49,991 nt of DNA, taken from the NCBI GenBank assembly GCA_001184405.1, contig LFMX01000037.1, positions 1 through 49,991 of the forward strand. The letters run 5' to 3'. A program made the position numbers and the translations under genes. Positions within the stretch are counted from its first letter, which is position 1. Every line of letters begins with the position of its first letter. This DNA comes from Candidatus Burkholderia humilis. Lineage in GTDB: Bacteria > Pseudomonadota > Gammaproteobacteria > Burkholderiales > Burkholderiaceae. Below, one piece after another: positions 37,905-47,760 of this stretch. The notes beneath the pieces are model-generated. The model made no database searches, was not told the DNA's origin, and saw only the letters and a list, made by a program, of their open reading frames with translations.

Positions 37905-38783
37905 TCAGGCCACGAGCGCTCTCACTTCGCGCATCTTCGCGACGCGGCGCTGCGCCATCACCCAGCGCCGCTTGCCAGCGCGCTTGGCTTCGTAGAGCGC
38001 GTTGTCGGCATCGCGCAGCACGCCGTCGAGCTCGTCGTGATCGTGATCGAACAGCGCAATGCCCACGCTCACACCGATGCTGAGCGCGGTCGTTTCGCCA
38101 TCGGCGTGAAACGGCTTCGCCAGTTCTTCGACGATGGTGTCCGCCAGCGCGAGCGGGTCCGCGTGCGGCGGCGTGACGATCACGAATTCGTCACCGCCCA
38201 GCCGCGCGACCAGCGAGCCTTCGTCCGATACGTGACGCAGACGCCGCGCGACGAGCGCGAGCAGCGTGTCGCCGACTTCGTGGCCGTGCGCATCGTTGAT
38301 GGCCTTGAAGCCGTCGAGATCGAAATAGAGCAGCGCGCTGCCCGAGAACATCGGCGGCGCGCCGGTTTCGGCCAGTTCGCACGATCGCACGGCGGCGAAG
38401 AGGCCCGCGCGGTTGAGCAGGCCGGTGAGTTCGTTGTGGCGCGCGCGGCGGTCGTTTTCCTGCTTGGCTTTCATCGTCGAGACGAGCATGCCGTTCAGAC
38501 GCCACGCGGCGGCGCTCATCGCGAAAAGATAAAAGGGGATTTGCAGCAGCGTGAGCCACAAGGTCGGTTCGCCCGCCAGCAACGCGCCGATGCAGCACGG
38601 CCCGAGCGAAAGGAAGATCATCACCGCAACGAGCCGCGGCGCGCCGAAATTGCGGAAGCAGATGCCGCCGACCATCGCCGCCGCCGATAAAAACGACAGC
38701 GTCGCGGCGACCCAATCGCCCGACAACACGCTGACGAGCGCGCCGTAGCCGACGGTCGCGACCCAGAGCGGCGCGAGCAGCAC
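37905..38783 (-). CDS. Membrane GGDEF diguanylate cyclase, N-terminus probably truncated
   Basis: 292 residues: four or so TM helices (LLAPLWVATVGYGALVSVLS, LWLTLLQIPFYLFAMSAAAW) and a complete GGDEF domain (NELTGLLNRAGLFAAV, YFDLDGFKAINDAHGHEVGD, VARLGGDEFVIVT, GVSVGIALF). The only start is GTG 38783 without a clear ribosome binding site; an in-frame stop lies shortly upstream, yet RRNPYVLLAP just before GTG still looks protein-like. Relatives of this membrane module usually have a longer N-terminus, so a deletion near 38810 is suspected. The catalytic domain is intact and may be the only working GGDEF in the window. Confidence 0.78.
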   Translation of the reverse strand: MLLAPLWVATVGYGALVSVLSGDWVAATLSFLSAAAMVGGICFRNFGAPRLVAVMIFLSLGPCCIGALLAGEPTLWLTLLQIPFYLFAMSAAAWRLNGMLVSTMKAKQENDRRARHNELTGLLNRAGLFAAVRSCELAETGAPPMFSGSALLYFDLDGFKAINDAHGHEVGDTLLALVARRLRHVSDEGSLVARLGGDEFVIVTPPHADPLALADTIVEELAKPFHADGETTALSIGVSVGIALFDHDHDELDGVLRDADNALYEAKRAGKRRWVMAQRRVAKMREVRALVA

Positions 38784-39499
38784 ATAAGGATTACGGCGCG
38801 ACCAAGCAGAACTTTAGCGGCGTAAATCGATTCGGATAGCTAACTATTCAGCGTGCGTCGACAACATGAATCGTCAGACGAATTATCTTTGCGACGAGAT
38901 GCGTTCGCGGTGCACATGCACCTGAATGGATTTTTGTTGGTTTCCGACTATCAAGTCGAACGTGAACGCTGCCGATAATACACACGTAGGCGTAGCAGGC
39001 AAAGCGGCATCGGCATGAAATTCTTTATAGACGGCTTGCACGATTTAGCTTTAATATGAAGAATGCTGCTGCACCGAAGCAATGCATTGCTTGAAATGAT
39101 CTTGTGTGAGTGCGACCGATTTCTCTATGCTGTCGAAAAGAAACCGGACCCTGTAAGAATGCTCTGTGCGGTTTCGCACGCAAGTGAATGTTTAGCGTGC
39201 GAAACCGCTCGATTCTCGCAGGCTTAACGGCGCCGGTCAGGTTTTTGGCGGCGACGGCATGCAAGGCGGCACAGCAGCGTGCATAGAATGATTTGAATCG
39301 ATGCGCGTAGCAGGAACGCTTAGCGGAAGCCATCGCGAATTTCCCGAGCGCGGTTGACGCATCACCTGAAATTGGCTTGAAGCTTACTTTAATTTCGGCA
39401 AGTTCAGCAGGCGAAGCGAAGTCACCGGAACGATGCAGTGTATCTGTGCGGCAGTCGAAACACTTGACCGCCGCCTAAACGTGAATTTGCGGAGATTGT
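38784..39499. other. About 700-base gene-free stretch
   Basis: Lower in GC than its neighbours, with no supported coding frame. It contains one very strong hairpin (39168-39208, listed separately). The minus-strand frame at 39025-39333 is Arg/Cys/Phe-rich and not protein-like. This may be a decayed gene region or an RNA-gene region. Confidence 0.5.
39168..39208. ncRNA. Perfect 14-bp hairpin, possible small RNA or mobile repeat
   Basis: GCGGTTTCGCACGC and GCGTGCGAAACCGC are exact inverse complements separated by 13 bases (AAGTGAATGTTTA). No T-run follows on the plus strand, and on the minus strand only ACAGAG follows, so it is not a standard terminator. It could be a REP-like element or a structured RNA. 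Confidence 0.35.
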
Positions 39500-39676
39500 A
39501 TGGATTGGATCAATATGTTGGGAACGATAGCGTTCGGGGCGGCGTTGATCCTCGCGGTGATCGCGCTGGTCGATATCCTGTTTCTCAAGTCGACGCCGCG
39601 CACTCGAAAGGCACAGGTGCACGCCAATGCGACGAGCGCGCATGCATCGCTCATCAAAAGCATGCGCCGCCGCTAA
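39500..39676 (+). CDS. 58-residue single-pass membrane protein
   Basis: ATG 39500 follows GCGGAG. The protein starts MDWINMLGTIAFGAALILAV and IALVDILFLKSTPRTR, with one TM helix at about 8-30 and a basic cytoplasmic tail ending MRRR. Intact, with no known family. It lies just beyond the 3' end of the exopolysaccharide-type cluster on the other strand. Confidence 0.6.
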   Translation: MDWINMLGTIAFGAALILAVIALVDILFLKSTPRTRKAQVHANATSAHASLIKSMRRR

Positions 39677-39704
39677 AAGCGCGGCGGCATAAAACGCGTC
39701 GCGG

Positions 39705-41078
39705 TCATTCGGTGTCAGGCGTGATGCGGACATCGTTGCGTCCGCGGCGCATGAAAACGATAAACGTCAGGTAGTTCGCCACCGCACCCAGGCCCGTCGC
39801 CAGGAATACGCCAATGATTCCGAACGCGGGCACCAGCACAAAGTTGCCCGCCAGCTTGACCAGAAAGCCGATCACGGCCGCCGCTGACACTTCCTTGAAG
39901 CGCAATTCACTCACGAACAGTTGCACCGTCACCCAGATCGCAAAGGTGAACGGAATCTGCACCAGACCGGCGCGGAACAGACTCGTGACGGCGATCGTAT
40001 CCTCGCTCGTGAACGCACCGCGCTGAAACAGCAGCGCCACGCCATAGGGCGCGAGGACATAGGCAAGCGCGGAGCCGACCGTGCCGACCACCAGCATCAG
40101 ATAAGACCATTTGAGCGCCGTGCTGCGCGCGCGTGCGTGATCGCCGCTCACCAAAATCTGCGAGATGATCGGCAAGGTGGCGCGGCTGATGCGCAACGCA
40201 CCCATGCTCACGACCAGCGAGATCAACCGGCTTGCATAGCCGAGCGTGGCGATGGCGCCATCGCCGCGATGCGCGGAAAGTACTGATCTACCGGACCGGC
40301 GAGACTGCCGACGATCGCGCCGAGCGCGAGCACGCCCATCGCGCGGAACATGGAGAACCATTGATCCGACTTCAGTGAAAAGCGTGGCATCGCGCGCAGG
40401 CTGTCTCCCTTGCGCGCGAGATAGCGCAGAATATCCGCCTGCGCCGCGAATCCGATGACCGTGCCCACCATCAACGGCCAGCCGTTCGTACTGTCGTGCG
40501 CGAAGTACACCACCAGCACGAAGAGCGCGCTGGCGGGCACGCATTCGAGCAGGCGTGTTGACATGCCGCTCGCAAGCCTGCAGGCGGCCCGCCGCAATGC
40601 AGATCGTGAAGGTCAGAATGCCGACCGGCGCCATGCCGTAGATCATTCTGCGGCAAGTTTCGCGCGTCGCTTCGGACAGATTGCCCGACACAAATCCAGC
40701 GATGTGCGGCCACCCCAAACACAGCAGGATGGCGAACGCGATACTCACTACGAGCGACAGCCCTTCCACTTCGCCGAGAAACTGATCCTGCTTCGCGCGC
40801 TGGTTGCGCAGACGAATCAGCGCGGGCACGAGCAGCGGCCCGAGCTCGGAGGTAATCGTCACGGGAATCCATGTGACGAGCGTGAGCGCGAGCTGATACG
40901 CATCGACCGTACCGCTGATGCCGTAGTGGTACGCGATCATCATTTCTTTCTTAGCGCTAACGATCTTTCCTGCCAGCACGAAGACGAGCAGGATCATCGC
41001 GCTTCGTGCAATGCGCTTGTGATCCTGATGTACGCTGCCAAAACGCCGCTGTACCGATGCGATTGCTGCCGTCAACAC
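39705..41078 (-). pseudogene. MurJ/MviN-like lipid-linked polysaccharide flippase, frameshifted
   Basis: A polytopic flippase of the MVF family, about 455 residues, here with glycosyltransferases, so probably exporting lipid-linked repeat units. N-terminal part: ARSAMILLVFVLAGKIVSAK, KEMMIAYHYGISGTVDAYQL. The middle is in another frame (RLLECVPASALFVLVVYFAH, SDQWFSMFRAMGVLALGAIV) between shifts at about 40560 and 40265; the C-terminal part (GDGAIATLGYASRLISLVVS, LAPYGVALLFQRGAFTSEDT) returns to the first frame. GTG 41078 start. A product with about 100 wrong residues is not functional. Confidence 0.82.
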
Positions 41079-41133
41079 GCTTTCATTCCTTCTCGATTGT
41101 CTTTGTCGTTCGGGCTCGCGCCCGGTCTACACT

Positions 41134-42485
41134 TCATAGGCGCGTTCCGATCATCTGATCGCGCGCCCAGCGGTTCAGATCCATTTTGATGTTGACGACG
41201 GTGAACTCGCCGTTCGAATTCCACGTATGCAAACCGGACCAGCGTGCAGGCGGTTTCTTGTCGAAGAGCGCGCGCTCGGTGTAGCTCGTTTTGCTGAGTT
41301 CGGTGATTTCACTGAAGGTCAACGCCGCGCCATAGCTTTCCTCACAATTTTGCGCGGGACGGATCAATCTTCCCTGTGCGTCTCTGAACACATTGCCTGC
41401 CATCCGTGCATGCCGGCAATCGGAAATCACAGGATTGGCGGCGTGCGCGGTCCACGGACCGAAGGGGTTGTCGGAATGGAACAGCGACAACTCGTCCCAG
41501 TTCAGCCCGCTGTCTTCCTTCACGCTTGCGAAAAGCCACCACGTATCGCCTTCGCGATGCAGCGTGGCATCGGCGGCGACGATGTTTTCCATGAGGACCG
41601 CGTGCGGCGTCCACTTCAACGGAAACGATGTCGCGCGATACACCTCGATCGTCTTGTTCGCCGATGTCTCCGGGATCGTGAAGATATCGCCTTCATGTTC
41701 GAACAGAAACGGATACGACAGATGATAGTTCCTCTCGAGCACCACTTGCGGCGTGCCGCACCACGTTTTGCTTACCGGATTTAACGCCACGTAGCTGATC
41801 ACGCCTTTGTTCGTACTGTACGGAAGATCTTCGAAGAACAGATGACAGCGTCCGTCCTTGCCCTTCCATAAAAACGGATCGGCATAAAAGCGGTCTTTCG
41901 CGCCGGGAATCTTGAGCGACCACTTCGCGTCTTCGATCGCGGTTGTATCGCGATACAGCGCCGTATTGCCCGACAGTCCTTCGTTATTAAGCGCGATCGC
42001 CCAATGATCTCGCCGCAGCAGCCATCGCTTGAGCAGATTCAGCGCTTTCTCCATCACGTTGCGGCCGAGAAAACAGGCGACGTTGGTCATCGACACGGAC
42101 TCTGCTTTGCCCGGCATCTTCACCAGAGGCAACGCGTCGAGCGACTCGGTTTCGTTCATGCGACGCTGTGCGCGTTCGAGCAGAATGCGCTGACGTTCCA
42201 GACAGATCGACAGCGATTCCGACAGCACGAGTCGGTTCGGAATGGCGATACGCAACTCGGCCAGCACGCGTCCTTCGGTCCCGTCTTTCGACACCTGCAC
42301 GATCTGCATATGCGGCGCGCAAGCAGTGTGATCCACAGCGCGGCCATGCCACGCTTGCCGTTATAAAGCACTTCGAACGGTTGTTCGATCGGACGCGCGC
42401 TGAGATTGCGCTACCCGTAGTGTGAAAGTTCGAAGCGCAGCGCGTTCAGCGCGATGAGAGTCAGCGCGGATGAGGTCGCTACCAT
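41134..42485 (-). pseudogene. GINT1-like sugar transferase of EPS clusters, broken N-terminus
   Basis: The C-terminal 260 residues match the five-bladed-propeller-like domain found in glucosamine inositolphosphorylceramide transferase-type proteins of polysaccharide clusters: DRFYADPFLWKGKDGRCHLF, FFEDLPYSTNKGVISYV, LSYPFLFEHEGDIFTIPETS and RMAGNVFRDAQGRLIRPAQN. Upstream, a start at 42485 (MVATSSALTLIALNALRFEL) is interrupted by TAG at 42411-42413, and a shift at about 42320 separates FEVLYNGKRGMAALWITLL from MQIVQVSKDGTEGRVLAELR. A segment from ATG-like starts near 42336 could still be translated. The biochemical role is unproven. Confidence 0.62.
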
Positions 42486-42778
42486 GATTTCCCCCCCGGA
42501 CCTTCGCGGCCTAATACGGCGAAGTCCTACGGACCGCACCAGGATTCATTGGACACCGCCGCGCATGTCAAGCAAATGCTGCGCATTGGCGAAGCGTGAA
42601 TGTCCGCGACATCGAACGTACGTTTCAATCAGTGCCTGTCGCGAACCTCGTCGAGAGTGCGGGAACGCGCGCCGTGCGACTGTGCGTTATCGCACCATGA
42701 ACGTGCGCGTCGGCACGCGCTTTTGCTGCGGCAAAACGCCGCCAGAACACGCTGCGACGCGCATCGTCGTGCGGTGCA
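42486..42778. other. Gene-free gap within the polysaccharide cluster
   Basis: 293 bases between asnB and the next gene of the same strand. No coherent frame: plus- and minus-strand translations are Arg/Cys-rich. It may be the remains of a gene lost from the cluster, or simply an intergenic promoter region. Confidence 0.45.
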
Positions 42779-44782
42779 TCACGCGAACTGCGACTCCGCT
42801 TGACGATCACATAACGCCGCGCCGAGCGGTCCTTGCGCCTCGAGCCATGCTTCGAACATGAGAATGGCCCACAGCTCGCTGTGCCAGTTATGCGTGCCCG
42901 CGAGATGCTGCTTCCACATCCTGTCGATGGCCGTCGCGTTGAGAATGCCTTCGTCCCGCAGACGCGAAGGATCGAGCAGATGCGACGTCCATTCGTGCAA
43001 CTCGCCGCGCAACCATGAAGCGATCGGCACGGCAAAGCCTTGCTTCGGACGATCGATCAGACTGTTGGGCACATAACGGTCGAGCAGCTTGCGCAGGATC
43101 ACTTTGCCCTTGCCGTTCTGCACTTTCATCGACATCGGCATGCGCCATGCAAATTCGACGATACGCTTATCAAGGAACGGCACGCGTGTTTCGAGGCTGT
43201 TGTGCATGGTCGCGCGATCGACCTTCGTGAGCACGTCCGTCGGCAGATAGTGCAGCGTGTCGAGATACATCATGTGTTGCGCGTTGCCGAGCGAGAAGGC
43301 CAGTTGATCGAGCGAAGGCACGGCATCGAATGGTTCTTTGCCGCCGAGCACGATCTCTTCTGGTGCATCGAACATGGAGATGAGGCGCGCATACGAGGTC
43401 TCGAGGCTCGACGAACCCATGAGGTCCACGAACTTGTGCAGCTTGTCGCCCAACTGCTTGTGACGGCGATTCTTCGGCAGCAGACGCAAGAGCGGCGCGG
43501 CCATTCTGTCGAGCTGTTGCTCCGGCACGCCCTTGATGCAGCGCGCCGCAAAATTACGCGCGGGCAACGGCACGCTGCCGATCTTGTCCCACAGACCTTG
43601 CGCGGCGATATGTCGGTTATATCCGCCGAACAATTCATCGCCGCCATCGCCAGACAAGCTCACGGTGACGTGCTGAGGCGTCATCTGCGAAACGAGGAAG
43701 GTCGGAATCTGCGAGGAGTCGGAGAAGGACTCGTCGTAGATTTCGGGCAGGCTCGGCACGACATCGAGCGCGTGCTTCGGCGTGATGTAGAGCTCGTGAT
43801 GTTCCGTGCCCAGATGACGTGCGATGGCGCGCGCATGCTCGGCCTCGTCGAAACCGGACTCATCGAAGCCGATGGTGAAGGTCTTGACCGGCCGCGACGA
43901 TAGCGCCTGCATGAGCGACACAATCGTCGACGAATCGATACCGCCCGACAGGAATGCGCCCAGCGGCACGTCGGCCATAATCTGTTCGTTGAGCACGGTG
44001 CGCAGCAACGAATCGAGTTCGCTGACCGCGTCCGCTTCGCTGCCGGTGAATGCGTTTGCGCCCGTGCGCGTGACGACATCGGCAAGCGACCAGTACGTGT
44101 CGATGCTGACGTCATCGCGATCCGGACGAATGGTCGCGACTTTACCCGGCGCGAGCTTGCTGATGCCCTTGTAAATCGTATGCGGCGCGGGGATGCTGTT
44201 GTAGCGCATGTAGAGGCACAACGCATCACGATCGAGCGTGGCATCGGTTGCGGACGGATACGCGCGCAGCGCCTTGAGCTCGGAGCCGAACAGGAACGCG
44301 TTGCCCATCCAGCCGTAATAGAGCGGCTTTTCGCCGAGCGGATCGCGCGCGATAGTCAGCACGCGTTCCGCGCGATCCCACAGCGCGAACGCGAACATGC
44401 CGCACAATTCGCGCAGCGTGCGCTTGATGCCCCATTGTTCGATGGCCGCGAGTAATACTTCGGTATACGAATCACCGTGCCACGAAGGCGGATTCGCCGA
44501 TGCATCGAACTGTTTGCGCAACTGCCCGAAGTTATAGATTTCGCCGTTATAAACGATCACGTAACGTCCGCATGCGGACGCCATCGGCTAATGTCCTTGC
44601 GCGGACAGATCGACGATCGCAAGATGGCGATGGCCGAGCGCGACGCCCGCATCCTTATCGAGCCAATAGCCGAAATCGTCGGGACCGCGCCGCCGGATGG
44701 CGTCGCACATGCTCTGCAGATGCCCGAGGCTCGCCGTCTGGTCGAGCGGTCCGCGCGTCAGGAACCCTGTGATTCCGCACAT
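42779..44782 (-). pseudogene. asnB: Asparagine synthase (glutamine-hydrolysing) of an EPS cluster, amber codon
   Basis: About 667 residues. The N-terminal glutaminase domain begins MCGITGF (nucleophile Cys2, which fixes the start at 44782) and has RRGPDDFG and YNGEIYNF; the C-terminal synthetase domain has the ATP loop LGAFLSGGIDSSTIVSLM, SLSGDGGDELFGGYNRH and a substrate-site end. A single TAG at 44588-44590 lies between DLSAQGH and PMASACGRY, where Gln (CAG) is usual; no other lesion is visible. In polysaccharide clusters these enzymes amidate uronic-acid or amino-sugar precursors. Its start overlaps the glycosyltransferase stop. Confidence 0.87.
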
Positions 44783-45950
44783 TGCCATGCTCCATTGAGT
44801 GTCGAGCTGTATGCCTGCTCGTATTGCTGCCACGTCGACTTGATCGAGAACAGCGACTGGATGCGATGCCGCGCCAGTTCGCCGAGATTCATGCGTTCTT
44901 CTTTCGACAACGCGAACACCGATGTAAGACCCGCGCCGAGCGCTTTGGCGTTTTCACGCGGCACGATATGGCCCGCATTGTCGACGAGCATCGCGGTATC
45001 GCCGACATCGGTGGCCACGCATGGCACGCCGCACGCCATCGCTTCACCGACGACAGTCGGAAAGCCTTCGCTGCGCGATGAAAGACAGAAGACGTCGAGG
45101 CCCAGCAACAGCGTTTGCAGGTTGTCGCGCGGGCCAAGTAGATGCACGGCATCGCCCACGCCGTTTTGTGCGAGCAGATCACGCAGCGCCCGATGGCCGT
45201 TGTCGAGATCGAGACCGGCCATCACGTAACGGCAGCCCGGCATCTCGCGCTTCATGCGCGAAATCGCTGCGGTGAAATTGCCGTAGTCCTTCACCTCGTG
45301 ATATCGACCGACGATACCGACGAGCGGCGTATCCGCATCGACTTGAAGCATGGCGCGCAGGCTTTCGCGCGCGCCTTCCAGCGGCCTGAAGCGTTCGATG
45401 TCGAAGCCCGGACGAATTACTTGCATGCGTTCTGCGGGTAGCTGCCGCGAATATGGCTTTGCCTGGCCGCTTCCGCGCAACACACGATGATGTCCGGCAC
45501 GCGCGATGAGGCCATCGCCGAAAGACGCGCGGTCAGGCCGAGCTTGAGGCCGGCGTTGAGCGTCGGGAATTCCGTCTAATGAATGCCCCACAGCAGTCCG
45601 AAGCGGTTTGCATCACGGCCGCGCCATGCAAGCGATTGCCGCGCAATCTGCGCGGCAAAACCGCCGACCAGATCCGCGTGATACATGCACGTCTGCACTA
45701 TATCCGGCTTGTATGCGAGGATCCACTTCACGAGACGCATGACGTAACGCGGCTGCGGCACGCCGCGCGTCATGCCGAGTATACGCACGTCCGCGCCGAG
45801 CGATCGAATGCCCTCGGCCATCGCGTCGAGGGAGGACAGCGAGATCACCAGGTGCTCGGTGCCGCTGCCCTGGGACTCGCGAATCAATCGGTAAAGCAGG
45901 GTTTCGGCGCCGCCGACACCGAGCCCCGAGATGATGTGCAGGATTCTCAT
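44758..45950 (-). pseudogene. GT4-family glycosyltransferase, amber codon and frameshift
   Basis: A GT-B glycosyltransferase of about 397 residues. N-terminus: MRILHIISGLGVGGAETLLY. The C-terminal donor domain has GFDIERFRPL, VGIVGRYHEVKDYGNF, AGLDLDNGHRAL and the E-x7-E-type motif SSRSEGFPTVVGEAMACGVP. TAG at 45576-45578 interrupts LLWGIH-TEFPTLNAGLKL (Gln expected). A shift at about 45450 separates AARQSHIRGSYP from AERMQVIRPGFD. It probably adds a sugar during repeat-unit assembly on the lipid carrier. Confidence 0.85.
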
Positions 45951-45997
45951 TCGTTGACTGTCTTCAGGCGCGTGTTCAGCCGCAAATGCGCACTATG

Positions 45998-47140
45998 TCA
46001 TCGCTGGCGCGTTTGCTCTGTGCGCGGTGGCGCAATCAGCGCACTACTGATGCTAAAAAAAAGCAGCCAGCGCGGCGTATTAAAACGAACGATCGATACA
46101 TACAGCCACACGTAAAGAATCACGAAGAAGACCGCAGCGCCTGCAATGCCGATCGGCTTGTTCCAGAAGAACGTGCCCGGCAGTACGCCCACGAGACCGA
46201 CGGCCCAGAGATACACCGACATGTGCGAGTTGCGGCGTGTGCGTTCGCGCACATTGCGGCCATCGAGACATTGACCGACGACGCGGCGAAACACGAGCGT
46301 ATGCAGATGCAGCGCGTCGGGATCGCCCGCCGAACGGCCGCGCACGATGCGGCGGCGATAGATCGAAAAGAGCGTTTCGAAGATCGGATAGATGGCGACG
46401 ATCATCGCGTACCACGCCGACACGTTCGGATGACGCGCGATCAGCAGCACGAGCAGTTCGGCCATCATGAAGCCGATCAGATACGCGCTGCCATCGCCGA
46501 GAAACACCGAAGGAACCGAGTAATTCCAGAAGACGAATGCGGCAATTGCGCCGATCATCGTCAGCGCCATGCTCATGATGAACCAGTCGTTGACCTCGTG
46601 CGCGACGTAAGCGATCGACGCGAAGATGAAGATCGCCACGACCGATGCAAGGCCGTTGAAACCGTCAATGATGTTGATCGCGTTGGTCAGTCCAGCCACC
46701 GCGAGCATGGTAATGGCGATGCCGATGGGCGCCACGCGCAGCCATTGATCGACGAGCGGAAGATCGACACGCGAGACGATCGAATGCATCACGAGACATG
46801 CGGCGAGCGCGGACACGAGCGCGCAAATGAGACGTGCGCGAGGACTCACACGCTTGGTGAAATCTTCGATCACGCCGCCCGCGAATACGGGGATGGCGCA
46901 CAGAAGCAGCATTGCCGATTCTGCTAGAGGCACCGCGAAGACGAGCGTCTGCGCCGCGACCGTGGCGACCAGCGCGAATGCAATGCCTACGCCGCCGATC
47001 CGGGGCACGGCATAGGCGTGATTCTTCTGAACGCCTTGCAGGTCGTGATCCAGGAAGCGGGAACTGCGCATGTGCGTGTTGCGCACGATGAGTAGAATGA
47101 CAAGGAAAGAACAAACGAAGCCAATCGCAAAATTAAACAT
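45998..47140 (-). CDS. WecA/MraY-family polyprenyl-phosphate sugar-1-phosphate transferase
   Basis: 380 residues, about 10 TM helices. It initiates lipid-linked glycan assembly by transferring a HexNAc-1-phosphate to undecaprenyl phosphate. Motifs: AYAVPRIGGVGI (substrate loop; MraY/WecA consensus is close), TNAINIIDGFNGLA (catalytic Asp), PSVFLGDGSAYLIGFMMAEL (metal-binding Asp; FxGDxGS in the family) and the cytoplasmic His loop DALHLHTLVFRR. ATG 47140 is the first gene of the minus-strand cluster, 47 bases before the glycosyltransferase. It is intact, whereas every gene downstream in the cluster is broken. Unlike some homologues it has GDGS rather than GDAGS. Confidence 0.85.
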   Translation of the reverse strand: MFNFAIGFVCSFLVILLIVRNTHMRSSRFLDHDLQGVQKNHAYAVPRIGGVGIAFALVATVAAQTLVFAVPLAESAMLLLCAIPVFAGGVIEDFTKRVSPRARLICALVSALAACLVMHSIVSRVDLPLVDQWLRVAPIGIAITMLAVAGLTNAINIIDGFNGLASVVAIFIFASIAYVAHEVNDWFIMSMALTMIGAIAAFVFWNYSVPSVFLGDGSAYLIGFMMAELLVLLIARHPNVSAWYAMIVAIYPIFETLFSIYRRRIVRGRSAGDPDALHLHTLVFRRVVGQCLDGRNVRERTRRNSHMSVYLWAVGLVGVLPGTFFWNKPIGIAGAAVFFVILYVWLYVSIVRFNTPRWLLFFSISSALIAPPRTEQTRQR

Positions 47141-47714
47141 CTCGGCCCGACCCAGAAATCATCGTTAAAAGAACGTACGTTATTTGTCGCACGAATGGAA
47201 ACCTGCGGCGCGCAAACCCTCGAGGACGAGTTCAACCCGCCGCGCGATACTCACATTACTAATGCTGTCGTGTTGTTGCTTATGATGGTGAACCGAGAAA
47301 CCAGCTATTGAACGTACGATTGCAGACGGACAGTTGAGGCCCAATGTGGGCTACCTCGCATGTAGGACATCACCCGCCTGACAATTCAATAGTTGATGCA
47401 AGGTGTGACGCGCCTAAGAAATTTCTAAGCCAGGCTTAGGCTTCTCGCTAAGAATTTTAGGCTGCGTTACATGACAACTACGCGGCGCGCAAGGCCACTT
47501 TTCTCTCAATGTGTTCTTTTTGTTAGAAGCACATCACCCCGATTTAAGGCTTTAGCAACGCGGGCTAAGCGTACACGAATAACGCTGTCGATGTTTCGTT
47601 ATCGTGTGCGCTGCCGCGCATACGCCCTAAGAAGCTTTAACAAAATGATGGATGGGGCTATTTACTTCAGGCCGTTCCTGTTAACCTGATCGTTGTTTCG
47701 ACGGCGAAAAGGAA
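47141..47714. promoter_or_regulatory. Regulatory region with CTAAG repeats upstream of the EPS cluster
   Basis: 574 bases, AT-richer than average, with no supported coding frame. A cluster at 47413-47460 includes CCTAAG (47413-47418), the perfect 15-bp palindrome CTAAGCCAGGCTTAG (47425-47439) and CTAAGAA at 47449-47455, spaced 12-24 bases apart. It presumably carries the cluster promoter on the minus strand. Just upstream of the transposase start at 47715 an IS end may occur around 47650-47690 but I cannot define it. Confidence 0.45.
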
Positions 47715-47760
47715 ATGGCCAGACCCATACTTGACGACGATCTCTGGGCTCTGGTCCTCC
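47715..47760 (+). mobile_element. Start of an IS5-type transposase, truncated
   Basis: ATG 47715 gives MARPILDDDLWALVLR, closely matching the conserved N-terminus of IS5-family DDE transposases (MARPLLDDELWALIEPLLP type). AAGGAA precedes it by 3 bases. After about 15 residues the match ends, and the sequence goes over to LPGNASIFYLEH, which looks like a sensor domain of the following kinase. It is a remnant of an insertion whose rest is deleted. I do not see the second inverted repeat. Confidence 0.45.

Noticed and set aside
42499..42778. Plus-strand frame containing KSYGPHQDSLDTAAHVKQML
   Set aside because: Short protein-like stretch only, antisense to the cluster, no start or family.
22859..45578. 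Amber codon reassignment (UAG read as Gln or another residue)
   Set aside because: TAG also serves as the natural stop of the LysR and PAS-GGDEF genes, most broken genes carry frameshifts as well, and three in-frame stops are TGA. Ordinary nonsense mutation is simpler.
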